A DNA stretch of 6,867 nt, taken from NCBI GenBank assembly GCA_029288115.1, contig JARFPV010000444.1, forward strand, positions 1-6,867. The letters are read 5' to 3'. Under the pieces are notes generated by a model, which was given only the letters and a program-made list of their open reading frames with translations, was not told the origin of the DNA and did not search any database. The translations under genes and the position numbers were made by a program. Source of the stretch: Akkermansiaceae bacterium. Lineage in GTDB: Bacteria > Verrucomicrobiota > Verrucomicrobiia > Verrucomicrobiales > Akkermansiaceae. Below, in pieces: positions 1 through 5,263 of the stretch. Position 1 is the stretch's first letter. Every line of letters starts with the position of its first letter.

Positions 1-495
1 CGGCGAATTCACAAGCGCCCTGGCAATCGCGACACGCTGCTGCTCACCACCGGAGAGCTCCGCCGGTAAGTGGTCGATACGTTTCCCAAGGCCCACACGC
101 TCAAGCGACTGGCGGGCTTTATCGGTCAGGTCCTTACCTCCGATCATCGCGGGCACCATGACATTTTCCAGCGCAGTCAGCTCGGGCATCAGGTAGTAAT
201 TCTGGAAAATATACGCCATACGCTGGTTGCGGATAGCTGCCTGACGGCGGCGCGAGAGTGCATACAAATTGGCACCCCCCACATTGACGGCGCCGCGCTC
301 AGGACGCTCAAGACCCGCGAGGATGTACATCAGCGTGGTCTTGCCGGCACCACTTGGGCCGCAGAGGAAAACTTTCTCACCCTTGTGGATTTCCAGATCA
401 ATCCCGTGCAGCACCTCGATACGCTTCTCACCCACGGTATAACCACGGTGGAGATCAGTCGCTGAGATCAATGGAGCATTATCGGAAGTTGCCAT
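1..495 (-). CDS. ABC transporter ATP-binding protein, LolD/MacB type (partial, C-terminus off the left edge)
   Basis: This is the nucleotide-binding subunit of an ABC transporter that would hydrolyse ATP on the cytoplasmic face to power a membrane partner. The frame is open from the ATG at 495 down to base 1, giving 165 residues of an expected 220-235. Visible motifs are the Walker A GPSGAGKTT at residues 46-54, the Q-loop 'YIFQNYYLMPELTALENV' around 95-112 (Gln98), and the signature LSGGEQQRVAIARAL at 147-161. Walker B and the H-loop lie beyond the edge. The Q-loop segment and the compact N-terminus fit the LolD/MacB/FtsE-like group, which usually works with a FtsX/MacB-type permease in lipoprotein or efflux transport. 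The permease is not in view, so the substrate cannot be assigned and I give no symbol. There is no Shine-Dalgarno motif at usable spacing before the start. It is divergent from manA with 78 bases between them. Confidence 0.93.
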   Translation of the reverse strand, partial: MATSDNAPLISATDLHRGYTVGEKRIEVLHGIDLEIHKGEKVFLCGPSGAGKTTLMYILAGLERPERGAVNVGGANLYALSRRRQAAIRNQRMAYIFQNYYLMPELTALENVMVPAMIGGKDLTDKARQSLERVGLGKRIDHLPAELSGGEQQRVAIARALVNSP

Positions 496-573
496 ACCTG
501 TGGTTAATCGATCCTATGCGAGGATGCGAAACATTTTCTGAATTATTCATGGAAAAGTTTCACCGCACGCACC
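496..573. promoter_or_regulatory. Divergent intergenic region between the ABC ATPase gene and manA
   Basis: This 78-base gap must hold the start signals for both divergent genes. I see no convincing -35/-10 pair. The only structure is a small dyad, ATCCT (511-515) and AGGAT (521-525) around ATGCG, which is short enough to be chance. The right end is A/T-rich (about 530-556). Confidence 0.3.
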
Positions 574-1524
574 ATGCTCGCGCCCATGGAAACCATTACA
601 TTCTCTCCCCTTTACATGGAACGTGTCTGGGGAGGGCGCGAGCTTGAGCATGTATACGGCCGCCCCCTGCCGACAGCTGAAACACCCTACGGCGAATCTT
701 GGGAAATGACCGACCGCCCCGGTGAACAGTCGGTGGTCAATCACGGCAGCCTCAAAGGAATGACACTGGGTGAGCTATGGCAGGAGAAACGCGAGGATAT
801 CTTTGGAGAAGGGTTCAGTGGCGATGATTCATTTCCATTACTGATCAAAATCCTTGATGCCCGTGACGATCTCTCCATTCAGGTGCACCCGCCTGCAGAA
901 ATTGCGGATGAACTAGGTGGCGAGCCAAAGACGGAAATGTGGTATATCGCCGACGCCGCCCCAGATGCGAAACTTTACGTCGGACTCAAGAGTGGTGTTA
1001 CACGTGCAGATTTCCAGCGTGCGATTGAAAACGGCACCGTCGACCAGGTGGTGCACGCGATCAGCCCCAAAAAAGGTGACTCTATCTTCATCCCCTCCGG
1101 CAGGCTCCACGCCATTGGTGCGGGTTTGCTGATCTACGAGATCCAGCAAAACTCAGATACAACCTACCGTGTTTTCGACTGGAACCGTATGGGACTTGAC
1201 GGAAACCCACGCGAACTACACGTCGAGGAGTCCATGCGCTGCATTGATTTTAATGATGTGGAACCAGCAATGGATGAGCCCGATGGTAACACGCTGGCAC
1301 ACTGTCCTTATTTCCAAGTGGACCGACTAGAATTGAAAGCCGGCACCAGCTTAGGCAATCCGGATGCCGGGAGATTTTCCATTGTCACAATTGTCTCAGG
1401 GCAAGTAGAGTCAAGCGATGGCAGGCAACACGCGGCAGGTGATTTCCTGCTGATGCCCCGTAATGCCAATCCACTCACAGCCATTGATGATGCGACCATC
1501 CTCCAGACGACGATTCCTCGTTAG
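574..1524 (+). CDS. manA: Mannose-6-phosphate isomerase, class I (short, Bacillus-like form)
   Basis: This cytoplasmic zinc enzyme interconverts mannose 6-phosphate and fructose 6-phosphate, linking mannose use and GDP-mannose or polysaccharide precursor supply to glycolysis. The 316 residues match the short bacterial form (about 315 residues) rather than the longer E. coli form. Family landmarks are the N-terminal 'RVWGG' at 17-21, IQVHPP at 102-107 with zinc ligands Gln103 and His105, TEMWYI with Glu121, IPSGRLHAIG with His179, and NSDTTYRVFDW at 193-203 with the catalytic-type Arg199. All metal ligands are present, so the enzyme should be active. The start is uncertain: ATG 574 and ATG 586 are both in frame. 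The second (METITFSPLYMERVWGG) looks more like the family N-terminus, and neither has a Shine-Dalgarno. The 3' end overlaps the next gene's start, which suggests co-transcription. The stop is TAG. Confidence 0.93.
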   Translation: MLAPMETITFSPLYMERVWGGRELEHVYGRPLPTAETPYGESWEMTDRPGEQSVVNHGSLKGMTLGELWQEKREDIFGEGFSGDDSFPLLIKILDARDDLSIQVHPPAEIADELGGEPKTEMWYIADAAPDAKLYVGLKSGVTRADFQRAIENGTVDQVVHAISPKKGDSIFIPSGRLHAIGAGLLIYEIQQNSDTTYRVFDWNRMGLDGNPRELHVEESMRCIDFNDVEPAMDEPDGNTLAHCPYFQVDRLELKAGTSLGNPDAGRFSIVTIVSGQVESSDGRQHAAGDFLLMPRNANPLTAIDDATILQTTIPR

Positions 1525-2485
1525 CGGAATTGCCTTCCTAACAATCACGATTGTTTCTGCGCAGGATTCATCCGTAGCCAAACGTTGGCCAACCATCTAT
1601 AAACCGGGAGCCAAAGCAAAAATCATCACCGCGCAACGCGGCGACGGAGCAAAGCCGTTTATTTACCACACACGTCATTTTGAGCTGCATTCACCTACGG
1701 CACTCAGTCGGCGACATCTGGAGAAATTTGCAACCGTGGCCGAGTCGGTGCCGGATGTGATGGCACGCATCCCCCTTCCCTTGCTCGGCATGCCAAAGGG
1801 TGGTCGAGCCAAGGTATTGATATTCCCCGATGAAGAAAGCTTCGTCAAAGCTGGCGGCACACAAGGATCGGCAGGATACTACAGCGGCAGAAAAGTGGCC
1901 ATCATGCTGCGGGCGGACACATTTCTTCAGCCACCACCACCAGCTGGTAGCAGACTACCACCTAAGGCCGACTACGATCTGTTAGTCCATGAATTTGTCC
2001 ATCTCTGCATGCACCGAGACCTCGGGTATTTACCAACGTGGTTTTCCGAAGGCGTGGCAGAATATTTCGCTGCGGCACATACGAATAACGGCGTGTATCG
2101 ATTCGACAACATATTACCCTCCATCCGAGATCGGCTGAAGCAGGCACTACCTCAGGAAAACAATTTGATTATACTGCCTGGGGTGGAGGAGACGATGACG
2201 CTCACACCGAAGACATGGCATGAACGTATCGAACATGGTGAGGCGGTGGACAGTTACCGCATGTATGCCAGCTCTCTTCTGATTGTGCACACGCTGTTTC
2301 ATGGTGGCACAAAACGACGCAATGCCACACTTACGTTTCTAAAGAACATCACAGCCCGCAAGTCTACCGCCGATCAAGTAGAGTTGCTGATACCCAGAAA
2401 AACACAGAATCAGCTGCAAGAGCGCATCATCACCTATTGGCGACCACGCGGATTACGTCTGAAGTTCAGTGCCATTCCTGAGTGA
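1490..2485 (+). CDS. Exported HExxH metallopeptidase-like protein (peptidase MA-like)
   Basis: This is a putative secreted zinc peptidase of unknown substrate. The open frame begins at 1463 (340 residues). I prefer ATG 1490 because it leaves a compact signal peptide, and ATG 1487 is equally possible. Numbered from 1463, SRRRFLV at 14-20 fits the twin-arginine pattern S-R-R-x-F-L, followed by a hydrophobic stretch (21-31) and a likely signal peptidase I site VSA|Q at 33/34. The metal site is HEFVH at 176-180, with a downstream WFSEGVAEYF at 193-202 whose Glu196 is the probable third ligand, as in peptidase-MA/gluzincin-like families. The segment 155-167 is proline-rich. The remaining sequence is not recognised. 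The gene overlaps manA by 35 bases (62 from ATG 1463), so translational coupling is likely. No functional link to mannose metabolism is evident. The stop is TGA. Protease activity is inferred only from the motif. Confidence 0.85.
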   Translation: MRPSSRRRFLVSGIAFLTITIVSAQDSSVAKRWPTIYKPGAKAKIITAQRGDGAKPFIYHTRHFELHSPTALSRRHLEKFATVAESVPDVMARIPLPLLGMPKGGRAKVLIFPDEESFVKAGGTQGSAGYYSGRKVAIMLRADTFLQPPPPAGSRLPPKADYDLLVHEFVHLCMHRDLGYLPTWFSEGVAEYFAAAHTNNGVYRFDNILPSIRDRLKQALPQENNLIILPGVEETMTLTPKTWHERIEHGEAVDSYRMYASSLLIVHTLFHGGTKRRNATLTFLKNITARKSTADQVELLIPRKTQNQLQERIITYWRPRGLRLKFSAIPE

Positions 2486-2486
2486 C

Positions 2487-2533
2487 TCACCCTGGATCTT
2501 TCACATTCCCCATTATAATATCAGGGTGATTTT
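2487..2533 (+). terminator. Candidate intrinsic terminator after the manA-peptidase pair
   Basis: A perfect 8-bp inverted repeat, TCACCCTG (2487-2494) and CAGGGTGA (2522-2529), starts one base after the peptidase stop codon and is followed by TTTTCTC. The 27-base loop is long and the T-run short, so termination efficiency is doubtful. The position, between a stop codon and the next transcription unit, supports the call. Confidence 0.45.
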
Positions 2534-2545
2534 CTCATCATTTCT

Positions 2546-2577
2546 TTGATAGCAAACCACAGGATGTGACTTATACT
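2546..2577 (+). promoter_or_regulatory. Weak candidate sigma-70 promoter for the membrane protein gene
   Basis: TATACT at 2572-2577 matches the -10 consensus at five of six bases and lies 26 bases before the ATG at 2604. The nearest -35-like hexamer, TTGATA (2546-2551), is 20 bases upstream, which is longer than the optimum. It sits just after a candidate terminator, as expected for a new transcription unit. Confidence 0.25.
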
Positions 2578-2603
2578 CATCCAACAACCGTCTCTAAAAC
2601 TGT

Positions 2604-3206
2604 ATGAGCTCAAACGATTCTCCCTCAAAGCCGAAAGGTTGCAAACGCAAGGTCCTGATCACTCTCGGCGTGATGTTCCTCCTCGTCGTAGGCGCAGGTG
2701 CCGCATTCTACTGGTGGCAGAACCGGCCGATCACACCTGTCGTACTCGATTCCGATGAGCAGCGCTCACTTGAAAGCAAAGTCGAGGCAGTGCAGAAACG
2801 AACATACGAACCCGGCACCAAAGCCATCACGCTGAGCGAACGTGAAGTTAACGCACTGTTTCACCACAACACCGGCCTAGGCGACAAGGTCAGATTCGAG
2901 CTCGCATCCAATGCTGTCCACGCCCGTATTCGAACTGAACTGGATGAAGACCTGCCCGTGGTCGGCGGACGCACGCTGAAGGCTAAAGCACGTTTCTTGC
3001 TGACCAATTCCGATAACACACCAGCTCTCATTCTCGATGATCTCACCGTGTGGGGAATCTCATTGCCGAATGCATGGCTCGCCGAGTTAAAGGGACAGGA
3101 CATACTCACCAACATCGGCCTAGACATGTCCAACAACCAAATCGCAGCAGGCATCAAGGACATCCGTGTAGATCACGGAAAAATAACAATCCAGTTGGCT
3201 GAGTAG
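2604..3206 (+). CDS. Unrecognised single-pass membrane-anchored protein
   Basis: I do not recognise the family. The 200-residue protein has a short basic N-terminus (Lys-rich, residues 9-16), one hydrophobic segment at about 17-37 ending in WW, and a soluble remainder that by the positive-inside rule should face the periplasm. There is no lipobox and no clear cleavage site, so it is probably an uncleaved anchor. The soluble part contains ITLSEREVNALF at 75-86, then alternating hydrophobic/polar stretches that look like beta strands (96-150), and LDDLTVWGISLPNAWL at 144-159. The pattern 'TM anchor, then L-(S/T)-E-x-E-x-N-A-L, then beta-rich domain' recalls YpmS/DUF2140-type or lipid-binding envelope proteins, but this is a resemblance in layout only. 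No catalytic motif or cysteine pair is visible. There is no Shine-Dalgarno before the ATG, and the stop is TAG. The gene stands alone between a candidate terminator and the rho leader. Confidence 0.8.
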   Translation: MSSNDSPSKPKGCKRKVLITLGVMFLLVVGAGAAFYWWQNRPITPVVLDSDEQRSLESKVEAVQKRTYEPGTKAITLSEREVNALFHHNTGLGDKVRFELASNAVHARIRTELDEDLPVVGGRTLKAKARFLLTNSDNTPALILDDLTVWGISLPNAWLAELKGQDILTNIGLDMSNNQIAAGIKDIRVDHGKITIQLAE

Positions 3207-3260
3207 TCCTGAAGGGATCGTTCTGTCAGCTGCCAGTTGACAAAAAAAGCATTGCCAAGC

Positions 3261-3295
3261 CGTCCAGAAGTCGGCATAGTCTGCGCATCTGGACG
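3261..3295 (+). repeat. Inverted repeat (hairpin) in the rho leader
   Basis: CGTCCAGA (3261-3268) and TCTGGACG (3288-3295) are perfect complements with a 19-base loop. They are nested inside the 9-bp pair at 3225-3233 and 3322-3330. No T-run follows on the plus strand, so it is not a standard intrinsic terminator. Confidence 0.5.
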
Positions 3296-3423
3296 ATGTA
3301 GCGGTTAGCTGATCCATTTTCGCAGCTGACTGATCGCCTCAGGGAATCCCCACATTCACGGGCTTGCGAACTTGATCGCCCCATTTGGATGTGACCTTTC
3401 TCCTCCTAGGCAATTCACTGTCC

Positions 3424-3465
3424 CACGGATTGATTCCGTGATTCATTCTCACGGGAATGATTTCC
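3424..3465 (+). repeat. Overlapping, mutually exclusive inverted repeats in the rho leader
   Basis: CACGGA (3424-3429) pairs with TCCGTG (3435-3440) over a 5-base loop. The same right arm, as TTCCGTGA (3434-3441), can instead pair with TCACGGGAA (3449-3457) with one bulged G. TCATTC (3443-3448) can pair with GAATGA (3455-3460), and GGAA (3454-3457) with TTCC (3462-3465). Competing stems of this kind are a feature of attenuators, but each stem is short. Confidence 0.4.
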
Positions 3466-3554
3466 TATTTCCAACACACAAACTAACAGAAAACCATTTC
3501 AACTGGATAGGCACTAGCACGTGTCACGTTCCCCCACCCTATTTTCATTTTTTT

Positions 3555-5168
3555 ATGAGTGATTCCACAACACAGGATACCCATCCTGAAACTCCCGAGT
3601 TGCCACTTGATGGCGATGCGGCAGCAACCGACAAGCCAGCTAAGAAGAAGTCGGCTAAAAAGAAAACTGCTCGTAAATCTGCAGGTACTGCCGCAAAGAA
3701 ACCCAAGACTGAACCTTCGGCCACCACCGAGGAAAACAGCAAACCCGCCGATAAGTCGCCCGCTGACACTGCGGCACCCTCTGAAAATAACGAGGAGACT
3801 CCTCGTATGGGCAGAGTCAAGGGACTAGGGCCGGTTAAACGCAAAAAGGCTCCAACCAAAGAAGACGCTGATCAAAGCCCAGCTGAGCCGGACAAAACCG
3901 AGGCAGCCAAGGATCAAGACCAGGCGGACGACAATCGTAACCGCAAAAATAATCGCAATAACCGCCGAAATGGTAGAAATAACCGAAACAATAAACGCGA
4001 GCGACCGCCAAAACGGGAAATCGTGCTGACTGGTGAACCTGTCGCCGTCAATGGCATGCTGGAACTTGCGCCAAAAGGATTCGGTTTCCTGCGTGTGCCT
4101 GAGAAAAATTACATCCAGTGCAAAAAGGATGTCTTTGTGCCGCCCGACTTTGTACGTCGCCACGGCCTACGCCCCGGTGTCTGGGTTCATGGCACCTCAC
4201 AAGACGGACCACGCGGCCCACAACTCACCGAGATTAAAACCATCAACGATCTCGCCCCCGACGAAGCATTCAAACTGCCACACTTTGAGGAACTGAAAGC
4301 GGTCAATCCAGATCGCAGGATTGCTTTCGAGACCACACCAGAACGCTTCACCACACGCGTGCTAGACATCATTTCCCCGGTTGGCCGTGGTCAACGTGGT
4401 CTGATCGTCTCCCCTCCCCGGTCCGGCAAAACCACTCTGCTTTTGCACATGGCGGAAGCCATTCAGGAAAAGTATGACGAATCCATCCACCTGATCATTC
4501 TGTTAGTTGATGAACGTCCCGAGGAAGTCACCGAGTTCCGCCGTTGCCTACCCGATGCCGAAATCTACGCTAGCTCAAACGACGACGGCAACCGTAACCA
4601 CACCCGCATCTCAGAAATGTGTATCGAGCGCGCCAAGCGTTTGGTCGAGGGAGGAAAAGATGTCCTCGTCCTGATGGATTCAATCACCCGCCTAGCGCGC
4701 GCCTACAACAACTCCGGTGGCGGAGGTGGGCGAGGCAAAGGCAAAGGTAAAAACCGAGGCTATCAGTCCGGCGGCATCGTCGCTGGAGCACTTGAGATGC
4801 CACGCCGCCTGTTCGCTGCCGCACGGAATACTCGCAATGCAGGATCTCTCACCATTCTCGCAACAGCTCTGATTCAGACGAATTCACGCGCCGATGAAGC
4901 GATTTTCCAGGAGTTCAAAGGCACCGGCAACATGGAGTTAGTCCTCGACCGCCGAATTGCCGAGCAATACATCTACCCAGCAGTCGACATCTTCAAATCC
5001 GGCACCCGCCGTGAAGAACTCATCATGGCGGAACACCTGCTTCATAAGATCAACTTGATCCGGCGCGGCCTTGCAGGGCACCGCCCAGAGGAAGCCATGG
5101 AGCGCCTGATATTCTTCCTCAAAAAGTTCCCTAACAATGCCCAGATGCTCATGGAGATTAAGGGGTGA
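3555..5168 (+). CDS. rho: Transcription termination factor Rho
   Basis: Rho is a hexameric RNA-dependent ATPase/translocase that ends transcription. From ATG 3555 it has 537 residues against 419 in E. coli. The N-terminus is low complexity: Lys/Ala-rich 28-51, mixed charged 52-126, and Asn/Arg-rich 127-150. I do not see the usual N-terminal helix-bundle domain. The RNA-binding cold-shock-like domain follows (about 160-235, with GFGFLR at 175-180). The ATPase core shows GRGQRGLIVSPPRSGKTT with Walker A Lys292, DERPEEVTEF at 319-328, Walker B MDSITRLARAYN with Asp375, EFKGTGNMEL and KSGTRREEL. Between AYN (383-385) and the SGG at 405-407 the RNA-contacting Q-loop is replaced by a Gly/Lys/Arg-rich stretch about ten residues longer than in E. 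coli. The frame is open back to 3372, but those residues are not Rho-like and 3555 gives a natural start. No Shine-Dalgarno is present. The stop is TGA. Confidence 0.96.
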   Translation: MSDSTTQDTHPETPELPLDGDAAATDKPAKKKSAKKKTARKSAGTAAKKPKTEPSATTEENSKPADKSPADTAAPSENNEETPRMGRVKGLGPVKRKKAPTKEDADQSPAEPDKTEAAKDQDQADDNRNRKNNRNNRRNGRNNRNNKRERPPKREIVLTGEPVAVNGMLELAPKGFGFLRVPEKNYIQCKKDVFVPPDFVRRHGLRPGVWVHGTSQDGPRGPQLTEIKTINDLAPDEAFKLPHFEELKAVNPDRRIAFETTPERFTTRVLDIISPVGRGQRGLIVSPPRSGKTTLLLHMAEAIQEKYDESIHLIILLVDERPEEVTEFRRCLPDAEIYASSNDDGNRNHTRISEMCIERAKRLVEGGKDVLVLMDSITRLARAYNNSGGGGGRGKGKGKNRGYQSGGIVAGALEMPRRLFAAARNTRNAGSLTILATALIQTNSRADEAIFQEFKGTGNMELVLDRRIAEQYIYPAVDIFKSGTRREELIMAEHLLHKINLIRRGLAGHRPEEAMERLIFFLKKFPNNAQMLMEIKG

Positions 5169-5186
5169 GCCGCAAGCGGCTCGTTC
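5162..5186 (+). terminator. Hairpin overlapping the rho stop codon (possible terminator)
   Basis: GAGCCG (5167-5172) pairs with CGGCTC (5177-5182) around a CAAG loop. Wobble pairs extend the stem outward to about 5163-5186. It is compact and GC-rich and starts within the TGA of rho. No T-run follows, so it could be a 3'-end stabilising hairpin rather than an intrinsic terminator. Confidence 0.35.
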
Positions 5187-5191
5187 ATTGG

Positions 5192-5258
5192 CTGATTGGT
5201 TGACTAGGCACTAGTCACATCCTGACTAATCAACCGATGCCCAATCAACCAATCAACC
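5192..5258 (+). repeat. Nested inverted and direct repeats in the rho-lepA gap
   Basis: An 11-bp inverted repeat, TGATTGGTTGA (5193-5203) and TCAACCAATCA (5245-5255), flanks the gap. Inside it, TGACTAG (5201-5207) and CTAGTCA (5211-5217) form a 7-bp palindrome with a GCA centre. TAGTCA (5212-5217) can instead pair with TGACTA (5223-5228). The octamer AATCAACC occurs three times (5228-5235, 5243-5250, 5251-5258). The last copies lie directly before the lepA start, and if the upstream ATG 5237 were used they would be translated as NQP/INQP repeats. Confidence 0.6.
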
Positions 5259-5263
5259 AACCC

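Larger units (their letters stand above)
3207..3554 (+). promoter_or_regulatory. Gene-free, structured leader region upstream of rho
   Basis: These 348 bases contain no supported gene or tRNA. They hold a long-range pair GTCAGCTGC (3225-3233) / GCAGCTGAC (3322-3330) that encloses a hairpin CGTCCAGA (3261-3268) / TCTGGACG (3288-3295). A second cluster at 3424-3465 has overlapping hairpins that cannot form together. The end is a pyrimidine-rich run (3529-3554, three purines in 26 bases) leading straight to the rho ATG. rho genes are known in E. coli to be autoregulated by attenuation in the leader, so a similar role is plausible here but is inference. A weak promoter-like pair TTGCCA (3252-3257) and CATAGT (3275-3280), spacing 17, could start the transcript. 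The rho frame stays open upstream to an ATG at 3372, but the 61 extra residues look unlike Rho. Confidence 0.45.

Noticed and set aside
70..465. Plus-strand open frame of 131 codons
   Set aside because: It is antisense to a clear ABC ATPase with Walker A and signature motifs; the plus-strand translation has no recognisable feature.
3225..3241. Hairpin GTCAGC/GTTGAC followed by a homopolymer run, as a terminator for the membrane protein gene
   Set aside because: On the plus strand the run is A, not T, and on the minus strand the T-run would precede the stem, so it is not an intrinsic terminator in either direction.
3237..3242. Perfect TTGACA hexamer as a -35 box for rho
   Set aside because: No -10-like hexamer lies 15-19 bases downstream; the bases at the right spacing are GC-rich.
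3545..3859. Minus-strand open frame of 104 codons opposite the rho N-terminus
   Set aside because: It is a shadow of the low-complexity Lys/Ala codons of rho; its Ala/Leu/Ser-rich translation is what antisense of such a stretch yields.
3825..4163. Minus-strand open frame with a hydrophobic stretch, looking like a membrane protein
   Set aside because: The hydrophobic run is the complement of the Asn/Arg-rich codons of rho, and the rho frame is strongly supported.
5237..5263. ATG 5237 as the true lepA start
   Set aside because: The nine extra residues come from translated AATCAACC repeats and have no counterpart in LepA; MSTELTRNFSIIAHIDHGK from 5264 fits the family start.
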